From: Rubrivivax sp.
GTDB lineage: Bacteria > Pseudomonadota > Gammaproteobacteria > Burkholderiales > Burkholderiaceae_C
Assembly: GCA_022842595.1 (NCBI GenBank)
Contig: JALHPF010000001.1
Coordinates: forward strand, 124,001 to 188,000
Length of the DNA: 64,000 nucleotides
Reading direction: 5' to 3'
The notes under the pieces were generated by a model. The model saw nothing but the letters and a program-made list of their open reading frames with translations, was not told the origin of the DNA and did no database searches. The translations under genes were made by a program, and so were the position numbers. Every line of letters begins with the position of its first letter. Position 1 is the first letter of the stretch. Positions 1 to 11,388 of this stretch are shown one piece after another.

Positions 1-386
1 CTGCGACGCTCCAGCAGTTCGATGGCCACGGCTGCGGCCACCAGCCGTTCGGCACCCTCGCGGCCCAGACCGAGGCGTTCGCTCAGCGTGTCTTCCGCCA
101 TCGGGCCGGGGGCCAGCAGGTCGAAGATCTGCAGACGCACACAGGCCAGAAGGACCTGGGAATAGACGAAGCCGGCCACCAGATCGAACAGCGCCATGGC
201 CTCGCGGCGCGCCACCGGCCGCGTCAGGGGGAAGGCAGCGGCCCAGCGCTGGAAGCCCGGCCGCGCCACCGTGCGATGGCGCCAGTCGCGCAGTCTCTCA
301 AGCCAGCTACCAGCCACGACGGGGTCTGGGTCCGGCACCGGGCCGACCGTCGCAGCGGGCACGGGCCGGGGCTGCGCTGGGTCCAT
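1..386 (-). CDS. crtF: CrtF-like carotenoid O-methyltransferase, N-terminal part, truncated by window edge
   Basis: Manual reverse-strand translation from ATG at 386: MDPAQPRPVPAATVGPVPDPDPVVAGSWLERLRDWRHRTVARPGFQRWAAAFPLTRPVARREAMALFDLVAGFVYSQVLLACVRLQIFDLLAPGPMAEDTLSERLGLG... open to the edge. Not in the ORF track because it has no stop in the window. Position after crtE fits the crtEF order. Confidence 0.8.
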   Translation of the reverse strand, partial: MDPAQPRPVPAATVGPVPDPDPVVAGSWLERLRDWRHRTVARPGFQRWAAAFPLTRPVARREAMALFDLVAGFVYSQVLLACVRLQIFDLLAPGPMAEDTLSERLGLGREGAERLVAAAVAIELLERR

Positions 387-397
387 GCCGGCGCCGT

Positions 398-1387
398 TCA
401 AGGCAGGCTGGGCGTGATGGCGGGCGCGGCCCCGGCGGCGGGAACAGCGGCAGGAACGACAGCGCGGGGCTTGCGCGGCGGACGCGGGGTGGTCTTCGGC
501 GCCGGGGCACGCTGCAGCCCTTCCACCTGGTCGCACCAGCTCTTGGGAACCAGGCGTTCGGATTCCATGCGCACCAGCTGGCGCAACTGGGCCGAACCGC
601 GGCACGGGGGAATGGCTTCGATGGCGCAGGCCACGAGCCGGTCGAAATGCTGGATGGCACCCGACAGGCCATGTTCGCTGGCCGAGCTGGGGCGGCCCAG
701 GGCCAGGTCGCGGCCCACCGGCTTGCCAAGTGCGATGGGGTCGGCCATCACGTCGCGCACGTCGTCGGCCACCTGATAGGCCTCGCCCAGCCATTCACCC
801 AGGGCTCGCCAGGTGTTGCCGTCGACGCCGGCGGCTTCGGCGCCGGCGCAGGTGGCGGCGGCGAACAGGGCGCCGGTCTTGGCGCGCTGGTAGTCGCCGA
901 GGGCAACCCGCGGTTCACATTCCCAGGCCTGGCCGGCGGTGATGCCGAACGGCATGCCCACACCATGGCTGATGGTGGCCATCAGCCGAGCCAGTCGCGC
1001 CGGCGAACGCCCGGAAGCGACGCCCAGCGTCTGGAAAGCCAGCACGATGAGCCCGTCGCCGGCCAGCACGGCCAGCCGCTCGCCGAAAGCACTGTGCACC
1101 GAAGGCTGGCCGCGGCGCGTGGGTGCGTCGTCGAAACACGGCAGGTCGTCGTGGACGAGCGAGGCGCAGTGCAGCAGTTCGATCGCCGCCGCGGCAGCAT
1201 CGGACAGCCCCGGATCGTCGTCGCCGCAGGCGCGCGCCACCGACAGGCACAGCATCGGCCGGATGCGCGCTCCGCCCGGGAAGACAGCGTGTCGCATTGC
1301 AGCAGCCAGCCGAGGCGGGCAGCCCGGCGCCTCGGTCGTGGTGATGGCCGCAGCCAGCGCCTCTTCGATTCTTGCCAGGGTTTCCAT
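398..1387 (-). CDS. crtE: Geranylgeranyl diphosphate synthase / polyprenyl synthetase
   Basis: METLARIEEALAA..., first Asp-rich region LLHCASLVHDDLPCFDDAPTRRG, second YQVADDVRD. Start taken at ATG 1387; the track start at 1423 is a TTG. Confidence 0.88.
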   Translation of the reverse strand: METLARIEEALAAAITTTEAPGCPPRLAAAMRHAVFPGGARIRPMLCLSVARACGDDDPGLSDAAAAAIELLHCASLVHDDLPCFDDAPTRRGQPSVHSAFGERLAVLAGDGLIVLAFQTLGVASGRSPARLARLMATISHGVGMPFGITAGQAWECEPRVALGDYQRAKTGALFAAATCAGAEAAGVDGNTWRALGEWLGEAYQVADDVRDVMADPIALGKPVGRDLALGRPSSASEHGLSGAIQHFDRLVACAIEAIPPCRGSAQLRQLVRMESERLVPKSWCDQVEGLQRAPAPKTTPRPPRKPRAVVPAAVPAAGAAPAITPSLP

Positions 1388-1427
1388 GCGTGACCTCGGT
1401 TTTCGCACCAATTCGGTGCCCAAGGGA

Positions 1428-1445
1428 TGTCATAAACAGCTGACA
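1428..1445. promoter_or_regulatory. Putative PpsR/CrtJ-type binding site 1
   Basis: TGTCATAAACAGCTGACA = TGTC-N10-GACA, about 40 bp upstream of the crtE ATG. Confidence 0.72.
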
Positions 1446-1453
1446 TCCCAATG

Positions 1454-1471
1454 TGTCACGAAGAATAGACA
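1454..1471. promoter_or_regulatory. Putative PpsR/CrtJ-type binding site 2
   Basis: TGTCACGAAGAATAGACA = TGTC-N10-GACA, 26 bp (start to start) from site 1. Confidence 0.72.
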
Positions 1472-1560
1472 CTCAGGTGCCCGGCGTCAATGCGGGTAGA
1501 CGCCGGGCAGGCCGGCGAAGGGCGGAACGTCGACGAAATGGGCCGGCCAGGCCGCCAGCT

Positions 1561-3485
<1,925 letters not shown>

Positions 3486-3486
<1 letters not shown>

Positions 3487-4553
3487 CAGGCGGCGGCGCG
3501 GATCGGCGTGGCGCCGGGCGCGGCTTCGGGTGTGAACAGCTCGGCCATCGCGCGCTCGACGCGGGCGCTGGAGCCGGTGTCGTCCAGCGGGTTGCGGCGC
3601 AGGCGGTGGCGCAGTGCCGGCGCGGCCACGCGCTGCAGATGGGCAGTGGTGACAACGCCCTCGCCATCCAGGGCCGCCAGTGCCCGCGCTGCGCGCATCA
3701 GCGTCAGTTCGCCGCGCAGGCCGTCGGTGCCCAGCGCCAGGCACAGGGTCGAGGCCTGGGCCAGCACCTCGTCGGGCAGCTGCACGTCGGGCAGGCGCTT
3801 CTTCGCCGCGATCAGCCGTTTGCGCACCCGCTCGTCTTCGGCATGCCAGGCCTGGGTGAAGGCCTCGGGATTGCGCTCGAAGGCGTCGCGGCGCTTCACC
3901 ACTTCGATGCGCGTGGGCACGTCGGTGGGGGTCTTGACTTCCACGCTCAGGCCGAAGCGGTCCAGCAGCTGCGGGCGCAGCTCGCCTTCCTCGGGGTTGC
4001 CGCTGCCTACCAGCACGAAGCGCGCGGGGTGGCGAACGCTCAGACCTTCGCGTTCAACGACGTTTTCGCCGGAAGCGGCCACGTCGATAAGCAGGTCGAC
4101 GAGGTGGTCTTCCAGCAGGTTGACTTCGTCGATGTACAGGAAGCCGCGATTGGCACGCGCGAGCAAGCCGGGCTCGAAGGCCTTGATGCCCTGCGAGAGC
4201 GCACGCTCCAGGTCGAGGGCGCCGACGACGCGGTCTTCGGTGGCGCCCAGCGGCAGGTCGACCACCGGCACGGGCACGAGTTCGGTCCTCGGCTTCTTGC
4301 CTGCAGGTTTCAGGCTCGGGCATTGCTCGCAGGCACCCGTTCCGCCCTCGGGCGCGCAGTGGTAGCGGCAGCCGACGACGGCGCGCATCGGCGGCAGCAG
4401 CGCCGCCAGGCCGCGCACGGCCGTGCTCTTGCCGGTGCCGCGGTCGCCGAAGACCAGCACGCCGCCCACGCTGGGGTCGACGGCAGCCACCAGGATGGCC
4501 AGCTTCATCTCGTCCTGGCCGACGATGGCGGAAAAGGGAAATGTCAGGGGCAT
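3486..4553 (-). CDS. bchI: Magnesium chelatase ATPase subunit I
   Basis: MPLTFPFSAIVGQDEMKLAILVAAVDPSVGGVLVFGDRGTGKSTAVRGLAALLP; Walker A GDRGTGKST; an alternative start at 4601 adds 16 aa. Confidence 0.93.
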
Positions 4554-4631
4554 CGGGTTCGCTCTTGGCTTTTGGCTCTTTGCTTGTCGCTCTTCACTCA
4601 TTGCTCGTCAGTCTCAGCCGTTGGCTCGGGT

Positions 4632-5939
4632 TCAGCCCGCAACCGCGCCCCGCTCGCGGGCCTCGGCCTCGTGGATGCGCCGCCGTGCGCGGCGAATGGC
4701 CAGCAGCGCAGCCACGGCCACCAGCGGCACGGCGATGCCGACCACCAGGTCGGCATTCACGGGTGCGCCAGCCGCCTTCGCCGCCTTGGCCAGATAGCCC
4801 ACCAACCCGGCCACGTAGTAGCTGATGGCCGCCACCGACAGGCCTTCCACCGTCTGCTGCAGGCGAAGCTGCAGCTTGGCACGGCGGTCCATGCTGGCCA
4901 GCAGGGCCTGACTCTGCTTTTCGCGGGCGATGCCCACACGCGTGGCCAGCAGGCCGCTGGCCTGGGCCACGCGTTCCGACAGGTCGTGCAGCCGCTGCGA
5001 CACCGTCTGGCAGGTGGTCACGGCCGGGGCAAAACGCCGGGCCATGAATTCCTCGATCGTCTGCAGCCCGGGGATGCGTTGCTCGCGCAGTTCGGAAATG
5101 CGTGTGCGCACCAGATCGCTGTAGGCGCGGCAGGCGCCGAAACGGAACTGGCTGGCGGCCAGGCCGCTTTCCACTTCGGCGGCCAGGCGCGTCAGCTCGT
5201 GCAGCAGGGCTTCGTCGGCGCCGTCCTCGCGGGCGATGCCGTCGGTGAGTTCGGCCAGGCTCTTTTCGATGGCGACGATGCGCGGGCTCTGGCGGCGCGC
5301 AATCGGCAGCGCCAGCAGCGCCAGCATGCGATAGGCGTCGATCTCGAACAGGCGTTGCAGCATGCGGCCGGCCTGGTTGGGCGTGAAGCCGTTGTCCAGC
5401 AGCAGGAAGCGGGCGCGGCCGTCGGCGTGGACGCGGAAGTCGGTGAAAGCGTGGCCCGCACCGCCGCCGATGGTGGCACCGACCACTGGATTGCCGTTGA
5501 AATAGCGCGCCAGGAAGGCGGCGTCGGGAGGCTCGGCCTGGCCCTTCAGGAGCAGGCCGTGCGCGGCCGCCACGGTCTGGCCGGGCAGCCCCTTCAGCCA
5601 GCCCGAAGGCAAGAGGCTGGCAGCGGACTCGGTGACCGATTCATCGCCGCTGGCGGGCGCGAACATCGTGTAGCCCGAAAACTCGCCATGCCGCTCCCAC
5701 TTCAGCCGCACCGGCCCGAGCTGGGTGCGGAACTGGGTGGTGCCGGCCGCTGGCGCGGGCAAGCCGAAGCTGGCGCACAGGCTGCCCAGGTGGGCGAGTT
5801 CAAGGGCGCGGTCGTCGGCGTCCATCAGCACCGCCACATAACTGGCGCGCATGGGCGTGTGCAAGGGCTCGGGTGGCCGTGCGTGCACCTCGTCGGCCAG
5901 GGCCAGGCGTTCGGGGTGATCTGACGGCAGCATCGGCAT
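4632..5939 (-). CDS. DUF3422 family membrane protein
   Basis: HPERLALADEVHARPPEPL..., C-terminal hydrophobic segments. Confidence 0.8.
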   Translation of the reverse strand: MPMLPSDHPERLALADEVHARPPEPLHTPMRASYVAVLMDADDRALELAHLGSLCASFGLPAPAAGTTQFRTQLGPVRLKWERHGEFSGYTMFAPASGDESVTESAASLLPSGWLKGLPGQTVAAAHGLLLKGQAEPPDAAFLARYFNGNPVVGATIGGGAGHAFTDFRVHADGRARFLLLDNGFTPNQAGRMLQRLFEIDAYRMLALLALPIARRQSPRIVAIEKSLAELTDGIAREDGADEALLHELTRLAAEVESGLAASQFRFGACRAYSDLVRTRISELREQRIPGLQTIEEFMARRFAPAVTTCQTVSQRLHDLSERVAQASGLLATRVGIAREKQSQALLASMDRRAKLQLRLQQTVEGLSVAAISYYVAGLVGYLAKAAKAAGAPVNADLVVGIAVPLVAVAALLAIRRARRRIHEAEARERGAVAG

Positions 5940-6126
5940 GGGCAAGGGCGCCGACGCCAAGCGGCAGCGCATTCATGGACAGTGCGCCAAGTATGTCATC
6001 GCCCTGCCCCGACGCCTGGCCAGGGGGGCCCCCCGGGCTGCGCCCGGGTGCGACTGCTGCGGAAGTCTGGGACAATACTTGCTTCGCGTTGATCGGGGTG
6101 ACCTCCCTCCCTGCCTGCCAGCCGCC

Positions 6127-6450
6127 ATGACCACACGCCGCACGAACACCCAAGCCGCCCCTTCTTCCACCGTTTCATCCGGCTCAGCACCTGGGGCCAC
6201 ACCGGCCGTCAGCGCCGCCGGCCCGAAGCTGCGCCAGACCCAGGCCGAGTACACCGCCGCCCGGCCGAATGCCGAACCCGGCGTGAAACCGATGATGTCC
6301 AGCTCGAAGATGTACGTGTGCATCAAGTGCCACGCCAACTTCAAGACCGGCGACGGCAAGCCCGACCCGCGGCTGCGTGGCCTGGGCCGCTGCAACAACT
6401 GCCTCGGTGTGGCCGCCGCCAACGCCACCACGCCCTCGCCGACGGCCTGA
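6127..6450 (+). CDS. Small protein with CxxC...CxxC zinc-ribbon-like C-terminus
   Basis: KMYVCIKCHANFKTGDGKPDPRLRGLGRCNNCLG. Confidence 0.55.
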   Translation: MTTRRTNTQAAPSSTVSSGSAPGATPAVSAAGPKLRQTQAEYTAARPNAEPGVKPMMSSSKMYVCIKCHANFKTGDGKPDPRLRGLGRCNNCLGVAAANATTPSPTA

Positions 6451-6470
6451 GGCCCCGGCACAGCCCGCAA

Positions 6471-6494
6471 AAGCGGCCCTTGAGGCCGCTTTTT
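6471..6494 (+). terminator. Rho-independent terminator
   Basis: AGCGGCC-cttga-GGCCGCTTTTT. Confidence 0.8.
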
Positions 6495-6622
6495 CATGCC
6501 CGGTCCGCGCCCGAGGCCCGCCTGCGACGGGCACAAAGCCAGCTGGCTGTCAGCCGGCTGTACGCCCAGCACGCGCACAATGCGTGCCAACGGCTTCCAG
6601 CCCCAGCCCACCCACGCCTACC

Positions 6623-7654
6623 ATGACCCAACGCCTGCCCGCCACCCTCATTGCCGGTGACGGCATCGGCCCCGAGATCGTCGACGCCACGCTGGCGGCG
6701 CTGGAGGCGCTGCAGGCGCCCTTCGACTGGGACCACCAAGCCGCGGGGCTGGCCGGCGTCAAGGCCGCCGGCGACCCGCTGCCGCCGGCCACGCTGGACA
6801 GCATCCGGCGCACCCGGCTGGCGCTGAAGGGGCCGCTGGAAACGCCGTCGGGCGGTGGTTACCGCTCTTCGAACGTCAGGCTGCGCGAAGCCTTCCAGCT
6901 TTACGCCAACCTGCGACCGGCACTCACCATCGTGCCCGGCGGCCGCTTCGACAATATCGACCTGGTGGTCGTGCGCGAGAACCTCGAAGGTCTCTACATC
7001 GGCCACGAGCACTACGTGCAGATCGACGACGACCCGCACGCCGTGGCCATGGCCACCGGCATCAACACCCGCGCGGGCAGCCGCCGGCTGCTGGAATTCG
7101 CCTTCCAGCATGCGGTGGCCACCGGCCGCAAGAAGGTGTCGATCGTGCACAAGGCCAACATCATGAAGGCGCTGACCGGCATCTTCCTGGAGACCGGGCT
7201 GGAGCTGTACGAACGCAAGTACAAGGGAAAGTTCGAACTCGACACCGTGATCATCGACGCCTGCGCCATGAAGCTGGTGCTGAACCCCTGGCAGTTCGAC
7301 ATGCTGGTGACGACCAACCTGTTCGGCGACATCCTGTCCGACCTGGTGGCCGGCCTGGTGGGGGGCCTGGGCATGGCCCCGGGGGCAAACATCGGCGCCG
7401 ATGCCGCGATCTTCGAAGCGGTGCACGGTTCGGCGCCCGACATCGCCGGCAAGGGCATCGCCAACCCCACCGCCCTGCTGCTGGCTGCAGCCATGATGCT
7501 GGACCATGTGCGCCTGACGGAAAAAGCCACGCAGCTGCGACGGGCCCTGCATGCCACGCTGAACATCGACGGGGTGCGCACCGGCGACCTGGGCGGCAGC
7601 GCCAGCACCATGGCCTTCACCCAGGCCCTGGTCAGCCGCATCCGCAACGCCTGA
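6623..7654 (+). CDS. NAD-dependent isocitrate/isopropylmalate dehydrogenase family protein
   Basis: MTQRLPATLIAGDGIGPEIVDATLAALEAL; NLFGDILSDLVAGLVGGLGMAPGANIG; VHGSAPDIAGKGIANPTA. Confidence 0.9.
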   Translation: MTQRLPATLIAGDGIGPEIVDATLAALEALQAPFDWDHQAAGLAGVKAAGDPLPPATLDSIRRTRLALKGPLETPSGGGYRSSNVRLREAFQLYANLRPALTIVPGGRFDNIDLVVVRENLEGLYIGHEHYVQIDDDPHAVAMATGINTRAGSRRLLEFAFQHAVATGRKKVSIVHKANIMKALTGIFLETGLELYERKYKGKFELDTVIIDACAMKLVLNPWQFDMLVTTNLFGDILSDLVAGLVGGLGMAPGANIGADAAIFEAVHGSAPDIAGKGIANPTALLLAAAMMLDHVRLTEKATQLRRALHATLNIDGVRTGDLGGSASTMAFTQALVSRIRNA

Positions 7655-7703
7655 ACGCAACCCCCCTTCTTCCACTTTCACACCACCCACGAGGAGCAAA
7701 GAC

Positions 7704-8888
7704 ATGAAACAACGCGACGTCGTCGTTCTGGGCGCAGCCCGTTCCGCCATCGGCACCTTCGCCGGCAGCCTGGCCGACATCGAACCGGCCGAACTCGCCG
7801 GCACCGTGATGAAGGAAGCCGTGGCGCGTTCGGGTGTCGACCCGAAGGCCATCCAGTACGTCACCGTGGGCAACACGATTCCGACCGAAAAGCGCTTCGC
7901 CTACGTCGCCCGCGTGGCGTCGATCCAGGCCGGGCTGTCGCACGACAGCGTGGCGATGGCCGTCAACCGGCTGTGCGCCTCGGGCCTGCAGGCCATCGTC
8001 ACGAGCGCGCAAAACATCCTGCTCGGCGACGCCGACTATGCGGTGGGCGGTGGTGTGGAAGTGATGAGCCGCGGCGGCTATCTGTCGCCGGCGATGCGCA
8101 GCGGCGCGCGCATGGGCGACACCACGCTCATCGACACCATGGTCGCCACGCTGACCGACCCCTTCGGCGTCGGCCACATGGGCATCACCGCCGAAAACCT
8201 GGTGACGAAGTGGGGCATCACGCGCGAGGAGCAGGACGCGCTGGCCGTCGAATCGCACCGCCGCGCCGCGGCCGCCATTGCCGAAGGCCGCTTCAAGTCG
8301 CAGATCGTTCCGATCGTCAAGCAGACGCGCAAGGGCGAAGTCACCTTCGACACCGACGAACACGTCAAGGCGTCGACGACGATGGAAACCCTGGCGAAGA
8401 TGAAGCCGGCGTTCAAGAAGGACGGCTCGGTGACCGCCGGCAATGCCTCGGGCATCAACGACGGCGCCGCCTTCTTTGTGATGGCCGACGCCGCGGTAGC
8501 TGCCGCCGCCGGCCACAAGCCGATGGCGCGGCTGGTGTCGTATGCCGTGGCCGGCGTGCCCAACGACGTGATGGGCGAAGGCCCGATCCCGGCGACCAAG
8601 GCGGCGCTGAAGAAGGCCGGCATGACCCTGGACCAGATGGACGTGATCGAGAGCAACGAAGCCTTCGCCGCGCAGGCCATCACCGTCGCACGCGCGCTGG
8701 AATTCGACATGAAGAAGGTCAACCCCAACGGCGGCGCGATCGCCCTCGGTCACCCCATCGGCTGCTCGGGCGCCTTCCTGGCCACCAAGGCGATCTACGA
8801 ACTGCACCGCAGCGGCGGGCGTTATGCGCTCGTGACGATGTGCATCGGCGGCGGCCAGGGCATTGCCGCGGTGTTCGAGAAGCTCTGA
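7704..8888 (+). CDS. Acetyl-CoA acetyltransferase (thiolase)
   Basis: NRLCASGLQAI active-site Cys; NPNGGAIALGHPIGCSGA; CIGGGQGIAAVFE. Confidence 0.93.
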   Translation: MKQRDVVVLGAARSAIGTFAGSLADIEPAELAGTVMKEAVARSGVDPKAIQYVTVGNTIPTEKRFAYVARVASIQAGLSHDSVAMAVNRLCASGLQAIVTSAQNILLGDADYAVGGGVEVMSRGGYLSPAMRSGARMGDTTLIDTMVATLTDPFGVGHMGITAENLVTKWGITREEQDALAVESHRRAAAAIAEGRFKSQIVPIVKQTRKGEVTFDTDEHVKASTTMETLAKMKPAFKKDGSVTAGNASGINDGAAFFVMADAAVAAAAGHKPMARLVSYAVAGVPNDVMGEGPIPATKAALKKAGMTLDQMDVIESNEAFAAQAITVARALEFDMKKVNPNGGAIALGHPIGCSGAFLATKAIYELHRSGGRYALVTMCIGGGQGIAAVFEKL

Positions 8889-8925
8889 GCGAAAGGCCTC
8901 GAGCCTGCCCAAGCCAGCGCAGCAT

Positions 8926-9651
8926 GTGAAGCCCTTCGTTCAGCAGGACGAAGGGCGCAAGGCGTTGCGCTTCTCGATCCGCGATGTGCAGAGCCGCATG
9001 CGCCTGGAGGACCCAGACGCGCTGGACCTGGAGTATTCGCGCACGATGATGGGCTTCCTGCTGTTCAGGCCGGAACCGCAGTGCATCGTGATGGTGGGGC
9101 TGGGCGGTGGTTCGCTGGCGAAGTTCTGCCACCGCCACCTGCCCGGCAGTTGCATCGAAGTGGTCGAAATCAACCCGCATGTGCTGGCGCTGCGCGACGA
9201 ATTCCAGGTGCCGCCCGACGACGCGCGCCTGCGCGTGGTGCAGGGCGACGGCGCACTGTTCGTCCGCGAACGCGGTGCCGGCTGCGACGTGCTGCTGGTC
9301 GACGGCTTCGACTACGACGGCCAGCCGCCAGCCTTGAGTTCGCAGGCCTTCTACGACGATTGCTTCGACCTGCTGGACGACGGCGGCGTGATGGTCGTCA
9401 ACCTGTCGAGCCAGGAAGCGCAGCACGAGCTGTTCGTCGACCGCATCCGTCGCAGCTTCTTCGACGAGATGCTGCGCGTGGACAGCGCCGACGGCGCCAA
9501 CTGCGTCGTCTTCGCCTGCAAGGGCCAACCGCTGGCCAGCGCGCAGGCACGCCTGCGGCACCTGCCGAAGAGCCTGACGGCGCGGGCCGTGGCGCAGCTG
9601 CAGCCCAGCTTCAACCGCGTCAGGGCGGCGCTGGCGGCAGGCCAGCGCTGA
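8926..9651 (+). CDS. Spermidine synthase-like methyltransferase-fold protein
   Basis: MVGLGGGSLAKFCHRHLPGSCIEVVEINPHVLALRDEFQVP...VVQGDGALFV; start uncertain (GTG 8926 chosen). Confidence 0.7.
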   Translation: MKPFVQQDEGRKALRFSIRDVQSRMRLEDPDALDLEYSRTMMGFLLFRPEPQCIVMVGLGGGSLAKFCHRHLPGSCIEVVEINPHVLALRDEFQVPPDDARLRVVQGDGALFVRERGAGCDVLLVDGFDYDGQPPALSSQAFYDDCFDLLDDGGVMVVNLSSQEAQHELFVDRIRRSFFDEMLRVDSADGANCVVFACKGQPLASAQARLRHLPKSLTARAVAQLQPSFNRVRAALAAGQR

Positions 9652-10318
9652 GGCGGCGGGCGGCCACGGCACCCACGCCTGCGAGCAGGGGCACCCAGGC
9701 CTGGGCCGAACCCATCGTGGCCAGCGTCGCGGCGCTGAGCGCGCACCAGGCCAGCGCCAGCGCCCAAAGTGCTTCGAACAGCGCACGCGGCAATCCATGG
9801 CGCGGGTCGATGAACAGCAGCAGGCCCAGCGTGGCGAAGACCGTGGGATCGGGGGCGAGGCCGACGATTTCGGCCTGCCACCCAGGCCGCCCGGCCAGTG
9901 GTGCCAGCAGCGGCTGGCCAAGTACCGCCCAGGCCAGGAGCCACCAGCCACCGGCCCGCGCCGCCTGGGCCGCCTGGGCCGGCGCAGCCCGCAGGCCGGG
10001 CAGCGTTGCCAGCAACACCAGACCCAGGGCCTGCACGCCGAAGGCCCAGGCGGCGCCGTTCATCACCCAGTGAATGGGGGCGAATCGCTGGTGCAGGAAG
10101 AACCAGCCGACAACAGCCCAGGCCAGGGCAACGCCGAGCAACAACACACGCACAGGCGGGCTCGGCCGGCGCAGCCACCACAGCGCCGCCAGGCCCAGGG
10201 CCGACAGCATCAAGGGCCAGGGCCACACAGCCTGGTTGTGCAGTTCGAACAGGCGCCAGTAGGCGCGTGGCGCGAACATCAGGAAGTCGACCGGCCGGTA
10301 GGTCCACCACTCGCTCAT
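9620..10318 (-). CDS. DUF6064-like integral membrane protein
   Basis: MSEWWTYRPVDFLMFAPRAYWRLFELHNQAVWP plus several hydrophobic segments. Confidence 0.65.
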   Translation of the reverse strand: MSEWWTYRPVDFLMFAPRAYWRLFELHNQAVWPWPLMLSALGLAALWWLRRPSPPVRVLLLGVALAWAVVGWFFLHQRFAPIHWVMNGAAWAFGVQALGLVLLATLPGLRAAPAQAAQAARAGGWWLLAWAVLGQPLLAPLAGRPGWQAEIVGLAPDPTVFATLGLLLFIDPRHGLPRALFEALWALALAWCALSAATLATMGSAQAWVPLLAGVGAVAARRLSAGLPPAPP

Positions 10319-10344
10319 CGGCTGGACAGGGGCTCAGCTGGGGG

Positions 10345-11301
10345 TCACAGCGCGGCCAGGTCGGCGGCGATGCGGGCCCGCAGTGCGGCGTCGGGCATGC
10401 GCCCCTGCCCCGCGCGCATGTTCTGACGCAGGTGCACCACCTGGCTGGTGGCCGGGATGGCGCAGGTCACCGCCGGGTGCGACACCACGAACTTCAATGC
10501 CACCTGGGCCCAGCTGTCGCAGTCGATCTCGGCGGCCCAGCCTGGCAGCCGGTGGCGCCGCAGCGCCTCGAGCAGGGCACCCTGGCGGAACGGCCGGTTG
10601 ACGATGACGGCGATACCGCGTTCCTGCGCCAGCGGCAGCAGGCGCTGTTCGGCCTCACGGTCCAGCAGGTTCAGGCTGAGCTGGACGAAATCGATGCGCT
10701 GGGTGCGCATGATCTGCTCGAGCTCGGCATGGCGGCGCCCCTCCGAGGTCGAGATGCCGACATAGCGCAGCCGGCCCTCGGCCTTCATCGCCAGCAGCTG
10801 CGGCAGGTGGCCCTGCCAGGCCAGCAGGTTGTGCACCTGCATCAGGTCGAAGCGCGGCACGCCCCAGAAGGCGCGCGACGCCTCCATCTGCGCCGGCCCG
10901 CGTGCGGCGTCGCCGACCCACACCTTTTCTGCCGAGAACAGGCCCGCTGGCAGGCCCGTTGGCTTCAGCTTGGCCAGCGCCTGCCCGATGGTGGGCTGCG
11001 ACGAGCCGTACATCGGCGAGCTGTCGATCATCCGCCCCCCGGCCTCGAAGAAAGCGCGAACGACTTCCGTGCAGCCGGCCACGGCCGCGACATCGTTGCC
11101 GACGTTGAAGGTGATCCAGCTGCCCAGGCCGATGACGGGCAGGGCCTCGCCGCTGGACGGGATGCGGCGGGTCAGCAGCGGGGCGGAGGCAGCCATGCCC
11201 TGGCCATGCCAGCTGGCCGCCACGGCCGCCAGCAGCCACTGCCGGCGGCCGAGATCGCCGCCGCGGGACGGTGGACAACGCGGTGATTCGGCCATGGCCA
11301 T
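10345..11301 (-). CDS. Aldo/keto reductase with putative Tat signal
   Basis: GRRQWLLAAVA twin-Arg N-terminus; GGRMIDSSPMYGSSQPTIGQAL; RLRYVGISTS. Confidence 0.8.
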   Translation of the reverse strand: MAMAESPRCPPSRGGDLGRRQWLLAAVAASWHGQGMAASAPLLTRRIPSSGEALPVIGLGSWITFNVGNDVAAVAGCTEVVRAFFEAGGRMIDSSPMYGSSQPTIGQALAKLKPTGLPAGLFSAEKVWVGDAARGPAQMEASRAFWGVPRFDLMQVHNLLAWQGHLPQLLAMKAEGRLRYVGISTSEGRRHAELEQIMRTQRIDFVQLSLNLLDREAEQRLLPLAQERGIAVIVNRPFRQGALLEALRRHRLPGWAAEIDCDSWAQVALKFVVSHPAVTCAIPATSQVVHLRQNMRAGQGRMPDAALRARIAADLAAL

Positions 11302-11388
11302 GCTCCTGAAGCGAGGCCCGCAGTATCGCCAGCGGCACACCGCCCTTGAGCGGGTGCGGGGTTGGCGCCTTTCCTGGCCGCGCAGGGT

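Noticed and set aside
6023-6034. GGGGGGCCCCCC 12-bp palindrome upstream of the zinc-ribbon gene
   Set aside because: Perfect but low-complexity; no T-run and no second copy, likely chance in high GC.
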